Below are positions 35,601 to 49,000 of a DNA stretch of 64,000 nucleotides, in pieces; the first letter of the stretch is position 1, and the number at the start of each line of letters is the position of its first letter. The DNA is from Burhinus oedicnemus. Lineage: Eukaryota > Chordata > Aves > Charadriiformes > Burhinidae. The position numbers were made by a program, and so were the translations under genes. The notes below the pieces were generated by a model, which made no database searches, was not told the origin of the DNA, and was given only the letters and a program-made list of their open reading frames with translations. The stretch covers positions 1,690,645-1,754,644 of the forward strand of contig VFFE01007079.1 in the NCBI GenBank assembly GCA_008921705.1. Reading direction: 5' to 3'.

Positions 35601-37379
35601 ACCCGGCACTTCACAGCCGGACGCTTAAAACCCAACCCGCACTCGTCGTACGCGCATTTACCTTGCAAATGCAGTTTTTCGGGAGGCAGCGCTGCTGCTC
35701 CCTCCACTGTCTCCTGCAAATCCCTTTGCTCCCGGGGCGCCGGTCCCGCTCTGCAATCACCGGAGGAGTGGGGCTCCCGGGCTCCCACAGCCCATCCTCT
35801 GATGGGAGCCCAAGCACAGCGTCTTTATACTAAGGGTTTATATTCTCTGGGAGAAGCCGGGGCACGTTCCCACGTACTAGAGCTCGGGAGCAGCCCGCTG
35901 GGGAGCGGCAGAGGTGTTTGTGTGTAACGCAGGCTCAGCGGTGGGGGTCCTGCGCACCCCCATGTTCCACCTCCCCTGTAGGACATGCCCACGCTGCCTG
36001 CGAGCTGGCACGGGACTATAAAACCACTGATACGCAAAATCACCCCATGCCGGTTGCTCGGTGCCGGGTAGCAGTATGGGATCTTCGCTGGCGTTGATGG
36101 CTGGACTAGTTTGAGGGTTTTTTTCCCCCACCCTTGCACTGGGTCCTTGGCAGAACTCTTGTCTCTGGCTGCTGGGAGCAAACGCACATCCCGCACGCAT
36201 CCCCAGGGGCGGCTGGGAGGCGATTCAAGCCCTGTGTGCCAGCCGGCCAAGGGCACTGGAGCATCCGCAGGACTGTGGGTCTATGGTGGGGGGGAAAACG
36301 GGCAAACGAGACGTGTTTTCCGTATTTTTCTTTAATATGACAATCAAAAGAAACCGAGCCGGGACATCTCGTGGTACCTAATGCGAAGCCCCCAGTGCCG
36401 GAGCGGGGAGGTGGGGGGACCCCAAGGCTGCGGCTGCGCCGGGTGGAGGCTGTAAAACAGAGGTGAGAGTTATGGCCGAGCCGGTGCCGCAGGCTCTCCC
36501 GCCTCTCGCCGAGTCCCCTCGCCTTGCCGGGGGTATTTTTAATCAGAGCTAGCTGCTCTTTGAAGGTAGAAAGGTTTTTGCGCCTTAATGTATTCTCTCC
36601 TCATTATTTTCTGTAGCAGGCAGCTCAAACGCACAATTGTATTCGTCAGCTTTTTAGTTTTTACAATTATATATATATTCTAATTAAGCCCCACTGTTTG
36701 ACAAAGCTTGAATTACAGTATCATAATTCCCACCCAGTACACTGCTAGGCCGTCTGCAGCGCTCAGAGCGAGGTGTATTCCATTTTTAGCGCCAGCCCAC
36801 GGATCTCTTTGTGCAATATATATGTGTTTAGCTTCCCTGGGAATTGAGAGCCTGCGACGGTACGAGATTGACAGCCCGGGAGATTACGGGAGAATGCAAA
36901 GCAGGTACAAGGGCAGCGGAAAGTAATTCAAACTGCCCGACTTTTATGCATCTACCTGAGGAGTGAGGCGGCGGGCGGGAGAGCGGGAGGAAAGCGTGCC
37001 GAGGTGACCGAAAGCACCGGGGTCTCCCCAGCGACCAACCTCGTCTTTTTGGCTCTGAGCGACGGTGTCGGCAGGCAGGCGGTTCCCTGTACAGCCGCGC
37101 CGGCACCTCTGCAGGGTGCTGGGGACGGAGGGTTTTTGGGTGCAGGGCTGTGTGGCGCTGCCGGTGCTGGGCTGCACCCTCGCAGCGGCGTTTCCCGACG
37201 TCTCAGCAAAGACACAGCCCCAAAGGTCTGCAGGGAGCAAACGGCTGCTCCTCCGTGGGTGCAGGTCTGCTCGGCAGCAGCCGCCGTGCCTCCAGCAGCA
37301 CCCGGGGGTCCCCGGGGACCTCTCCTGGAGCAGGTGATGGCACTACACCCTGGGCAGCACAGACCAGAGCTTCACACTT
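32665..37379. other. no gene recognised; upstream of CD99L2 exon 2
   Basis: Probably CD99L2 intron 1 or 5' flank. Base composition alternates: 33.2-33.8 kb and 36.5-36.8 kb are AT-rich; 33.9-35.3 kb and 36.9-37.3 kb are GC- and CpG-rich. Overlapping frames in the GC-rich parts look like chance. No signal-peptide exon with a phase-1 donor was found. Confidence 0.6.
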
Positions 37380-37770
37380 GCTGATGCTCTCCAGAACCAC
37401 TGCTGTTACACAGCTGTCTACCTTACCTGGTCTTCCAGATGACCCTTCTGTTGTGGGACTGCTGAAAGTTAAAGATCAGCGGGTGCCAATTGCTACTGCC
37501 ACGGTGCATCGGCGACAGCATCGCACTAACCGAGACTCCCTGATTCCCATCCATAACCTGATCCGTCGGCTGGAGAGCCAAGGAGTGATCAGCAAGGCTC
37601 GCTCACCCTTTAACAGCCCTATATGGCCAGTGCGAAAGTCTGATGGAGACTGGGGATTAACAGTAGACTACCGTGGCCTGAATGAAGTCACACCACCACA
37701 GAGCGCTGCTGTGCCAGACGTGCTGGAACTTCAGTATGAACTGGAGTCAAAGGCAGCCAAATGGTACGCC
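37380..37770 (+). mobile_element. truncated endogenous retrovirus pol fragment (reverse transcriptase N-terminal part)
   Basis: An open + strand frame here encodes the fingers part of a retroviral-type reverse transcriptase, recognisable by RRLESQGVISKARSPFNSPI, WPVRKSDGDWGL and VDYRGLNEVTPP. The homology stops at about 37.77 kb, before the palm motifs with the catalytic aspartates, so the copy cannot encode an active enzyme. No LTRs, primer-binding site, gag or env were recognised nearby. The pol wording is of a type common in bird endogenous retroviruses, from memory. The fragment lies antisense to CD99L2. The frame stays open through the fragment, so its decay has been mainly by truncation. 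The left boundary is uncertain by some tens of bases. Confidence 0.85.
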
Positions 37771-39600
37771 CCAGCCACCAGCCAAACACGTGGCAAATTT
37801 ACTTTCAAGAGCCAAGTTGCTCGCAAATCTCGTGTTCTTGCTGCCTACACGTGTTCTTGTGTGTAGGGAGAGCAGAGCTCCCAGGAGCTGGGGCGTTACA
37901 GGTGGTCTCTGGGAGCAGTGCTGGCGGGCCAGGAGGGTAAGGACAGCCTCGGAGCAGCTCCAGAGACATTGCCCAGGCTGTCTCCTGAACACAGACCTCC
38001 TCCTGAGGTCAGCCCTGCTTTGAAAAGTAGACCCTGAACTTCCTCCAGCTCCTCGGCCGCTGCCAGGGAAGACAGACTGCCCAGGGACATGCTCCGGCAC
38101 AAACATCGGCAGGCTGCCAGGGCGAGGAGAGCAGGGCTCAGCCAGGAAGCAACATGGGGGAGAAACTCAGCCCCCTGCACCCACCGCAGCAGCAGGACCG
38201 ACGGCTGACACCCGAGGTACGTCACCCCGGCCTGGGGCACGGCCAGGCAGGAGCGGTGGGACACAGCCCCCCGGCTGGGACGGCTCCTGCTCCTCACTGG
38301 GGACGAGGCAACGCTGCCGTCCTCATTCTCCATTCCCAGCGAAACAGTTTGATTTCCACAAGTACTAATCAAAATCACTCTTGATTATGGCAAAAACAAC
38401 CTCTGCTGAATTTCTTTTTTTTTTTTTTTTATGCAATTAACAAGGGTATATGGTAATTCCAAGCAATCTTGCTCTTGAGATTAAAGGAAAGCCTGCCAGG
38501 AAGCACATGAATAAAGCTGTAAGATGAGAATTTGCATAATGAAGACCTTCTCTTTGTGGAGGGACTAATGGTGGTTATGTTTGAAACCTATTAACGGAAA
38601 TGCCTAAAAGCCTCTGCGAAAGTCAGCGCGTTGCTGCAGAACCACCGTGACCCGTGCAGGCTCCGTCACCCCTGTTGTCCCCTGCATCGCCAAGTCCCTG
38701 CCAGGAACCTCTGCTCCACAACAGCCCCGCTTCTGCCCTCTCCTCGGCTGGGGCAGGACGGGCAGGGTGGCCCCCAGGCAAGCACTGCTGTCGGCAGCTC
38801 CGGGCAACGAACCTGGGGTGGGTGGCAGCACCCGATACGCTCGGCACCCAGCAGAAGTGATGGAGGTGGCGAGGAAAATGCGACCAGCAAAACCAGCCTG
38901 CATCTGGTGGGCTCCAGACACTGTTAGCACCACGACGGGGGGCACAGCCAGAAAGGCCACCGTCCCGGTGGGCAGGAGAAGGCAAGCCCTCGCAGGGAGC
39001 TCCCCTGCCAGGCACTCAACAGTCAAGGGATGATGGTGTCCATCTGTCCTGCGCCATGCTGAGGGCTGCCCGAAGGTCCCAAAGCATCTTGTCCCCACCT
39101 CGGGTGGAAGGACAGACCTCCAGGTTGCTCCCAAAGCACCCGAAGAAGCAGCTCTGCCCCGCAAACCCTGTGGTGTCGCACAGCCCCGGAGAGCAGTCGG
39201 CGGCTCAGCCACTGTCACCACGGCCACACCGGGAGGTCGCTCTGCAGGCACCAGAAAAAAACACGGTGGGGAGGAGTTTCTCAGCCGCTTCCATCTCACG
39301 GAGCCTTTCTCACTCCTCCACAGCAAGATTTAAAACCCTGGAGGGAAGCGCCCTCGTCTCCTCTTTCCCAGCAGATGCATCTGGTAACCGGCTCGCAGCG
39401 AGCCTGCGGTATTCACCAGGTGTGCCTGCAGGGAGGCTGCAAGGAAACCTCGAGGGCTGAGAACAGGTGCTGGCCTCTTCCTCCCGAATTTTGGCATGTG
39501 AGAAGAACCCCTGCTCCAGACCTGTCTGCAGGAGGATGAGCTTTGCCACCAGGCTGCTCTTCCCCCAGCGCTGCCCTTCTTGGACCAACGGCAGTTCCCA
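37771..39600. other. no gene recognised; GC-rich flank of ERV fragment
   Basis: 37.87-38.35 kb is GC-rich, possibly derived from the same insertion, but no LTR termini or target duplications could be defined. 38.40-38.60 kb is an AT-rich block starting with a T run, containing octamer-like sequences (tatgcaatt, tttgcataatg). 38.6-39.5 kb is GC-rich with overlapping chance frames. Confidence 0.5.
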
Positions 39601-39823
39601 CCATCAAACCTATCAGCCTCCACCACCAAACCCACCCGCCTTCATCGCCAAACCCACCCAGCCTCCATTGCCAAACTCACCAGCCTCCATTGCCAAACCC
39701 ACCAGCCTCCATCGCCAAACTCACCAGCCTCCATCGCCAAACCCACCAGCCTCCATCGCCAAACCCACCAGCCTCCATCGCCAAACCCACCCAGCCTCTA
39801 CCACCAAACCCACCAGCTCCACG
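39601..39823. repeat. 22-bp minisatellite, about 10 units
   Basis: The unit is close to cccaccagcctccatcgcca plus AA, repeated about ten times with a period of 22 and two 23-bp variants. C/T alternates at the second base of several units (ctcacc versus cccacc). Because 22 is not a multiple of 3, the three + strand frames read the same Pro/His/Gln-rich peptide in rotation and stay open. This is a consequence of the repeat and not evidence for coding. Confidence 0.95.
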
Positions 39824-42800
39824 ACCACCCAGTCAGCTCCCAAAGGGGCAGAAAGCACCCTCAAACCCAGAGGCATTTCTTCATGCTAAACTCTCATCCC
39901 ACCTTTCTCCTTCCTCCCAGCGTTTCTCCTTCACCTGCTCTCAGTCTCACCGCCTCAAACCAGTGGTGATTACTGTATTTCCACATTTTATTTAAAAAAT
40001 GAGATGAGAAAGGCCATTAGCCGAGTGGTTTGGTCCCTGCCAGGCGAATTTGCTTTTCAGACCAGGGCAGGGCTGCCAGCTGGGAGGCTGCAGGAGCGTG
40101 GCAAAGGGGTCCTTCTCTGCTCGCTTGGGGATTGAGACGCGAGGGAGCAAATCTGCTGTCGGAGGGAAACAAAGCGTTTCCACGTGTTTGACTGCTCTGC
40201 CGGCGTCGGTGTCAGCCTGTCACCATGTTAAAGCTACAAGCGGGAGGGGGCTGCCAGTGCCAGCTGGCCCTGAGACACTGCGGCTCCGCTAGAGATGGCC
40301 TAATCCTGGGGGTGACGTACCGAGCGGCCGTGGGCAGCCACACGACGTCTGTTTCCTCTCTCTGACCCCACGCGAAAAAGATGTTTCCCCAGGTCTTCTT
40401 CCACCCCAGTGTGGTTGGAAAGCGGGTAGCCCTGTGCAGGCAACAAAGATGCCCATCGGAACGGTTTTCTTCAGTATCAGCACTCAAAGCTTTCAAGGTT
40501 TCCAAGGCGCTCTGACATCTCTGCGCGTAGAGTGGGTGACGTTTTCTAAGCAACTTTAATAAGACAGTCGTTCTTTGAGGTTTGTGTCAAAGAGGTCTCC
40601 GCCGCTGCATTGCCAAAACCTGCTTTCAATTAGTCCCAGATCAATTGCATCGGGAGCAAAAGGCTGGAAGGTTTTTGAGCACAAGTATTTAAGGTTCCTC
40701 CCTTTCTGGGGAGTGCCTGAGCCCAGCTGTACCCGTGATGAGGATGGGATGCTGCCCAGCTTTCCATGCCTGTGTCGGGTACAGGGACATTGCGGCCAAG
40801 GGCTAACGAGGGCAGGGGGAGCTCAGCCTGTCCCAGCCCTCCCGCGCTCTGCCGCTGAGCCTAGAAAGCAAATCTCTGACCCTCTCTGGGAAAACGCCCC
40901 AGGTAACGCTCGATAATTCAAAGGTGCATCTGATGGGAAAGGGAGCTGTTTCTTCTTCTCACTCTTTTGCTGTTTGTTTGGTTTGGTTTTTTTAAGGAAG
41001 AACAACTTATTATTCCTAAAAGGGGAAAGGATGTGGACGGCATAATTTTTTTATTCCCAGACCCCAAGCACTTTGCAAATGGCAGAGGGGAAATCGGCAC
41101 TGACCCCGCTGCACAGGTTAGGGAATGGTTAAAGGTGACTTTCTCAGGTCACTGAAGAACCAACACTGTCACCCAGGACTCGGGTTTGGCCCCCTCCAGA
41201 TGCAGGGTGCAGGGGTCCACCGGAGAAGTGGATTACTGCTCCCGCAGCGAGGGAAGGGGAGAGGTGGGGGTGCTGTGACCCTGCTCCCGAGCGGACGCCA
41301 GCCTGGTTTCCCTGCCCTGGAGGACAGACGGCCACCGGCCGGTGCGGCGATGCTGAGAGCCAGCCCTGCCAGGGAAAGGCAGGCCGGGAGCAGGAGGCAG
41401 GATCTGAGCTGAAACCACTTTGGAGAAGCCTCGGCACCACCTGCGTCCCCGTGCGCTGCCCCTGGTCTTCACCCAGCCCGGCCTCACCAGGTGCAGGGTG
41501 GGAAGCACGGACCCCGACTCACTCGGTTCGTGATCCCTAGCGAAGGTCAGGAAACAACAAGTTCCTTTTCCTCCTATGACAGCGGGTGCAGGGCTGAAAA
41601 CTGGGGTGCTTTCGTGTTTTCCTGCACGCTGTCCACCCAGAAACATTACGAGGTACGTTGGCAACAGCCACTTGATTTCTGCTTCCACATCAAGTAATGA
41701 CTACAAATTTGCCTGGGGCCAAAGACGCCTGTTTATCAACCAGACAACAAATTGTGGCATGAAAGCATTTTGTTCACAACCCAGCGCAGAGCGACTGATG
41801 ACAAAGCCAGCGATGCAGGAGCCCAAAGAAAACTGAAGCGGGAGATTAAATGCTTATCACCTGATTCCCGATGGAAAGAGACTGCTCTCATCAGATAAAG
41901 ATCAAGAGAAGATGCTGTAGTTAAAAGTAAGTAAATAGGGAATTACACGGTAAAAATGCTGGTTCATCACTTGGGATGTGCTGCTCCTGTCGTACTGCGC
42001 TATTTAAAATCGGGAGCGGAGCAGTAGTGGAAATGAAGACTCGGGCGACGCTGACAGACGGAGCGAGGCCCTGGGAGAGCGCGGGGGGTCACAGCCCTCT
42101 CCGCTGGCTGAAGGCATTTGTCTGTCCCTGTCACCGCAGCCTGCAATGCAGGGCTCCTGCCCGGCTGCCGTGGCGCAGCGCCTGCCGCGGCCTGATTGCC
42201 TGTCCACGGCACCTCACCGTACAAACACCAGGTATTCGGATCCCGGTGGGCGGTTGTTTAGGATCCAGCCTCTGCTGCTCGCTGTCTGCACCCTCCGGGC
42301 ATCAGGCGTGCTGGGATGCGCAGGGATGGCCTGGCCGTGCTCCCGCTCCCAGTGCTTTGGGTGAGGCGGCTCCGCTGCTCCCCGGAGCATCGCAGATCCG
42401 GGCGGAGCTGCCAAGGGATCACTCCATCCCACCATGGGAAGGGGCTTCCAGCACAGAGAGACACCAGAGTGGGGGGCTGCACCCCTCTCCCCCCCACACC
42501 AAGGAGGAAGGAGGAGCAGAGATCTGCCGGAGGTAATTTTGAGCAGGTGGCGCAGGAGCTGGCAGTGATTTTTAACCATGGCCAGCTGGGTCAGGCCATG
42601 CCCACCCAGCCTGGCCACTCTGAGACCACCCCTCTTGGGTCACCCACGGCAAGGGGAGCTGCTGGTTGAGCCTGCGGTGGGAAGCTGTGCCATATCCCTC
42701 AGCCTTTTGCACCGGCTTGTTTTCCCTAAGGTGGGTTTGGCTCCTTGCTTTCATAGAGGAGTCTGGAGAAGTCCCCTGGGAAGCAGAGTTTGTGGTGTGC

Positions 42801-43090
42801 ATCCAGCCTCTGCTTCTTCCCGTGCCCGGCACAGGCTGCGCCTGCTACTGGGGAGGTAAAGCCGGCTTTACCCAGAGCCACAGCCGGCTGGTGAGCACCC
42901 GCCGTGTTCCCATCACCTCCCAAATGCGCTACCAGGAGGCAAAAGCAAAGTCCTCTGTTACGCAGGTGGGAAAGGTCTGCTGAAATACCTCTGCCAGGGG
43001 AAAAAAGTGTTTCTGTTAAGTCAATGCCAACTTATCAGGACAAAGTCTGAAAGTTTTTGTTACAGAACTTCATGGGGTATTAAAAGAAAT

Positions 43091-43139
43091 TCTTTCATGA
43101 CTATAATTTAAAATGTCATTTTTTTTAAGTCATGAAAGA
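43091..43139. repeat. 12-bp-arm inverted repeat (hairpin)
   Basis: TCTTTCATGACT at 43091-43102 is exactly reverse-complementary to AGTCATGAAAGA at 43128-43139, with a 25-base AT-rich loop. The stem is too short and AT-rich for a typical microRNA precursor. It lies in an AT-rich block inside GC-rich DNA. Confidence 0.75.
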
Positions 43140-46033
43140 TAGCTGTTTAATCCTGAGATAAAACACTTCTCTAGATGAAGGAGGTGCATAGCTACCTGGT
43201 TTTGCCTCCCATCACCAGGGGAACAGTTGCCTTATAACCAGAGCACCATTTGCTATTTATGTGGCATGAAATAATTTAAACATAAAAATAGGAGCTCACT
43301 GAGTTCAAAGAGAAACTCACCAACAGGTTTCTTGCTCCCTCTGACCCTACTTGTGAAGGAAACAGCACCGACATTTATAAAACCAACTGTTTGTAAACTG
43401 TTACTTTAATTCAAGTGTTATGGCTCTGAGATTTCCTCTGCAAAAGTATCTAAACCATTCACTCAGTTAAGACCATCATTACAACAGAGAAAGAAGGAAT
43501 ATACCTTTTTTTTCAAACATATGTTTAACCTCACTTAAAAATGCTCTGTTTTCTGCAGGAGGCCAAGCACAGGTATTGGGATCTGTGCGCTTTTTTAAGA
43601 GCGTGCATGGACTCAAAGCTTAGTGCCGTCCTACGGATTTTTGGAAATAACAAATTCCCTTTTCCTGGCAAATAATTACAGGCAAACTGCATGGCATCCA
43701 CTCAGTGTCTCTTGACAGTGCATGAGACAGTCTGTCACCAGCAGCGGTAGCTGATGCCCGGCAAGCGGGGCCGGGCTGAGCACCCACCCCAGCTGAAGCA
43801 CCGGGGTTAGAAACCAGCCTGCGTCTGGGTCAGAAAGCAGGGGCTGGCCTGGGGGCGAGGGGGATGCTCGGGACAGGCTTGCACCAGCGGGAAGCATCGC
43901 CCTGGATGCTTCGGCTTTGGGGGGCTGCAACCTCTTCAGCCCGGCGTTGCGTTGGGGCCACGTCAAGTTGCATGGGGATTTCTCTGGCCAAAAGAACTTT
44001 CAGGGTGGGAAAGGGGGGAAGTTTCACCAATTCTTGGTCTTTCTGCCTCTTCGCTGCATGAGAGCGTACCCTGGGGTAAGCTCAGGCTCTGTAATGGAAA
44101 TTGTGCAAATCTCCGAGAGGAATGCGATGTACCTGATGGCAGGATGGGACCCAGGGAGGTTTTTACTCCAAACAAGGTAGGTGGGGTCTGGCATTAGCTT
44201 CGCTCAGATTGTATTGTCTGGCAAGACGACCGAAGTCCTGCAGTAGCAGGGATATCTGAATGGAGGTGGCTGGTCATCACGGGGACGCACGCTCCACCAA
44301 GCTGCTTGCTTTCGTCCCATACAGGTCACATAGAGATCTGATACAGAGACAGGGACTTTTTCCTTAGCTCCTACCCCTAAAAGCACACGTTTGTCAGCAG
44401 GCAACGCTTCACGGCCACAGATTAATGTGCTGTTCAAAATCTTGTCACATATCTCGTGTCCCTCTGCAGCACAAGCACCTGCTTTGTCACCCCCAGCGGG
44501 GGCTGGAAACCTCTTCTGCCTGTTTAGCTTTTGCCTCCTGCCCTCCCGGAGCCCACCCAGGAGCACATCCTTCTGAAGCGGGATTTCAGTAAGATTCTCC
44601 CAACTTTTCCAAGTTCTTTCTATCCGGATTTCTTTGTGCACGGGCAAAGAGAGCATTTCAAAAGGGAAGCAAAACACCGAGCAATTCCCTTTCCCCAGCA
44701 CCTCGCTCGCCGGAGACAACTCCGTGCCAGCCGCACCGCCCCTCGCCTGCGGAGCCTTCCAACAGCAGAACGATGCCGTTCGCAGCATCTCTCCTCACTG
44801 TCTGAGCCGCCACCTCCAAAATCTTGCCAATGCCTCTGGTTTTGTTTTCTTTGGCTTTTCTACAGATGCATGCCGTGCCAGCACTGAATCCCTACAGCAG
44901 ACCTGCCCCGCTCCTTCCCCGAAGATGCTGCCCATGTGGCTGGGTATCTCCGGAACGAGGAGCTCGCACTCAACATCAGCTTTCTGCCTGTGGCCCCGGT
45001 ACTCCTACCGCAAGAATTTTCTGTGTTTCCCAGATAAGGTTGGAAAGCGATGTAAAAGGATTTTGGAGTGACTACAAGGCAGTTTCGTAAATATGTATTA
45101 GCATTAACATTACCCACGTCGCACCAGTGGGCTGAGCTTTCAGAAGATCCAAACCGAACCTGACTCTGTGCGGCTCCACTGAAATCCCTGCAAGCGGACA
45201 GAAAGCGTTCGCCTCTCGCTTTGCGATGGCTAACGGGCTTGTATTGGGGCTCTCTGTTGTCTTCTCAAAAGCATCGTTCACTCGGCAAACATGTTCTTGT
45301 GCTCGCATTCCCAAATCACAGCTAGTGACTCCAGCATCTGGATCCTCAACTTTGAAGTTTGCTTTTCAAAAAAAGTCCTTTCATGTTCTGCGTTTTGATA
45401 CGCCACGTTCATCTTCTCCCATTTTCCTCTATTCAAGTTCTTCCACCAGTTGTGAATTATATCAGTCAATCAGATTACAAAGGAATTATTGCAAAGGTCT
45501 TCTCTTTGCCGTCAGTGCTATGTAGTTTATTAAACATATGTTTTGTTATTAGGGTGGCTTCAGAAGAAGCACTGTCTAATAAAACCCCGGTTTTTCCTTT
45601 AGTTAATTGTAAAGTCAGTGCCTTAAACCTCCAGGAGATATTTTTTCCAAGGAGAAACAAATTTGTTTTTAAACTGAGCAGTCCTAAAAGTTTATTCTAG
45701 TCAACACTGGAGATCAATAGGCTCTTCTGTTTTATGTGCTTTAAGGGCTGAAAACGGTTGCAACAGATGTAAGGAAAAAAATTACATTTTTGTAGAGGGG
45801 AAAAAACCCCAAGAGTTAAATGGCCGTTTCCGAGCATAGATATCACTAGGCTGGTAGAAGAAAAAGTTCTGAAATACAAGCAGAAGTATGGAAATTAATT
45901 ATTTCCAAAGCTCTGTACATAAATATCTGGGCATGGCACATTTAATTAATGCATATTTGTTCAAAGATCAGAGATAATTTGTAAGAAAACCAATTTAGCT
46001 TCTCCCACTTTGTCATATGCGCTAAAGACACTA

Positions 46034-46070
46034 TCAAAGTAAAAATTATTCTTTAAATGTATTACTTTGA
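46034..46070. repeat. 9-bp-arm inverted repeat with TCF/LEF-like cores
   Basis: TCAAAGTAA at 46034-46042 and TTACTTTGA at 46062-46070 are exact reverse complements, separated by 19 bases. Each arm contains a CAAAG/CTTTG core of the TCF/LEF type. The surrounding 45.93-46.13 kb is AT-rich with TTAATTAA boxes. Confidence 0.65.
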
Positions 46071-49000
46071 CTTGCTGCTGATACCTAGTAATTATAAATT
46101 TAATAACATAATAATGTATTATAACGAAGATTTTTAGCGCAGGTAAACGCTTTACACAACGCTGCTCTCTCCTTCAGTTTCGGCAGCAATGCCAAACCAA
46201 GGCTTTCACGTCTACTCCAGATAATTCCTCCCTGCAACTCTCCCGGCGCAACCGTGGCGAGCGACCCCAGCAAGCGATGGGCGCAGAGCCGGCGGGTCAC
46301 CTGGCACCGGCACCCCCTTTTCTGCCAGCTGCGTTCACCGCTGCCCGTGGCAAAATGGAGCCCGGACACCTGGAAAAACATCTGGAAAAGAGCCGGCTCC
46401 TTTCTGCTTTCTCTGCGCTCTTGGCTGGGCACTGTTGTGCAGAGACCGTGCAGAGGAGCCGCCTGCAGTGACTGCAGCCATCTGCGCAACAGTTATAAAT
46501 AGCTAATTATACCGTCTAATATTACTTTCACATTTAAGTAATTATTGTAATTGCTGGTGGGATACTGTAGTCACACTTGAGAGGAGAGGTGATCCGTGAG
46601 ACGCTGTGTGTTAAGACACGGGATGACAACACGAAGAGTCGCCCGTCACTGCCGATACTGCAACTTTGGAGGACGCGCCCAACTATTCCTATTGCCGGTT
46701 TGTAACCACGAAGTTTTTCTTCAAGCTTTTCTTACACAATGCAAAGCATAAAATCTGGACGTGCCCCCGCTGCCTGGCCTGTAAGAGGTAAGCTTCGCTC
46801 CCTGCAAGAACGCTGACCTCCGTGTCAAATTTGCCATCTTTCCATGAAAGCACACCAGTGCATTTCTGTACCGGCTTACCCTGACAGCGGGGACAGGAGA
46901 GGGGGGGAAGGTGCGAAACAGCTGTGCAAAGTTCCCTGTTTGACTGTTTTCCCTATCGTTTTGCACAAACGTGGCTAACCCTGGATGACTCAAACATAAC
47001 TACTTTCCAGAAAAGCCACGGATCCGTGCATTTAAAACATCACGCGACGCGCTAGCGTAGGGAACGCTCGCCTCTGGCTGCTGCTCCGGCCGCAGCGGAA
47101 AGGCTTTGCAGGGCATTTGGTTTCCTCCACCGCCTCAAAATACCCCAATGCTTCTGCCCCCCCCCCCCACTGCGCTGTGGGAATACGCGGGAGCTCAGCA
47201 GCACTGGAAAACAGCTTGGTGCCCTGCGAGCAATTCCCGTTTCCAGCACTGCGCCCACAGCCAGGCGGGTGGTGCGGGCGGAGGGAGCACGGCACCTTGG
47301 ATGCACGGATGGATGTGGCACGGCTGTGTCTGACAGCCCACCGGGCGCTGAAGCGAATAGTCACGTGAGAAGGGAAACACAGTGGAATTTGACCAAAGAG
47401 AAACCCAAAACCTACCGTACTTTTTTTCAATTAAAAAGCGGGGGTTTGTTCCTGCTTTACTGGACAGCCTCAGCCAAGATGCGCGTTATTCTTGTGCCAA
47501 CGGTGGAGCCAGACCTCAGCTGCAGGAATCACCCTAAGTACCTATTTTGTTGCCTAGTTCATTATCCTCGGTTCTTGGCAATTTGTAAACCTCTGAGCTT
47601 GCAAGAGACCGGGCTGTCTGCGACCCGCCGTCGGCAGCGCTGGAAAGACTGTTTCAGAACAAGAAGCCAAAAAAAAGAAGCCAGCAAATAGAGGCAATGA
47701 AGAAATTTGATTTCTATTGCTGCTGCATTGAGGAGCTGGGGTAGAGAGCCCTGCCTCGGAAAGCCACGTCCTTACCACCACCCGGTATTCTCCTGTGGGC
47801 ACGGGATGATGGCGGGGAGGCCACCCTGGTCCCCAAAAGGCCAGTTCAGTGCTCAGGTGGCGAAGGGCTCCCGCAGCCTCCGTCAGGGCACTGCAAAGCT
47901 GCTCCAAAACGTCTGGGAGGGAGACGGAGGAGCAGGCACCCACCCCTGCGTGGGGAGCGCCGCTACCCAAATAAGCACCGGGTGAGGAACCGGTGGAAAG
48001 GTGGAAGCCACACACCAGTCCCTCCTCTCCACGCATCCGGTGTCGGCAGGGCTCTGCCCAGAAGAGGTTGCAAGAGCAGAGCCCACTTACCTTTATATAG
48101 CTATTTCCACGGAGAGGCAATTTAAAGCAGCTCAGACAGGAGCCGAACTTAATGTTGCTCAATTACCTGTGAAGCCTCGCGCCGGCAGGAGTGATTTATG
48201 AACGTTTCGGTGAAATTCATTTTGATACAAACACAGCCAAGGATATTTAAGAGCTGGACCCTGCAGCCCAGCGCTCCAAAATGAAACAGAACGGCATTTT
48301 TCTTTGCCCACGTTGCAAACAACACAGAATGCAAATAGCTTTACCGCTGACTAATCAGATTTTTTTAATTATTATTTTAATCTAAAAATCAGGACTTTAT
48401 GCACAGTCTCTTAGCTCAGCCTGTCAAACTGATGTCCACCAATTAAAAATGTGGCCGCTAAACTGGTGAGCATAAGGAACTCTGCACCGCGCTCTTCCCC
48501 TTCCAGGTGCGCGATCACCTAAGCACCTAACGGAAACGGAGACTAATTCCAGGCTGACTCATGGTAAACCTAATCTATTCCAACAGCAAAAGCCACCGGG
48601 AGCCCAGTTCACTCTTCGTTTCAATGCTAATATCCTCTAACCCATCCGCGTTTGATGGGTGCCTCCTAGCTAATAGCAGATTTTTTTTTAGAAAAACTTT
48701 CCCAAGGCCTCCTACATAATTGCTGTCTATTTCTCTTTTTTTCCGTTCAAACAAACAAACAGCTTTTTAAGAGTACTTTTTTTTTTTAAAGGAAACAAAC
48801 AAAAGAGTTGTGGTAAGCTTTGCATTGATTTTAAACACTACCCCCTCCACCAAAAACAACAAAAAAAAAGCAACGATTTTTTTTCCCCTATCTTCCTGGC
48901 CGCTGCCCAGCTGGGACTCATTTCTGGGTTAGACTATTCGGATCTGCAGAAATAGCAGCGGGACCGAAAACGAGCGAGAATACAAGCAGCAGCCCGAGAA

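Noticed and set aside
39467..39995. Pro/Gln-rich frames of up to 150 codons at 39.5-40.0 kb
   Set aside because: Produced entirely by the 22-bp minisatellite being open in all three frames.
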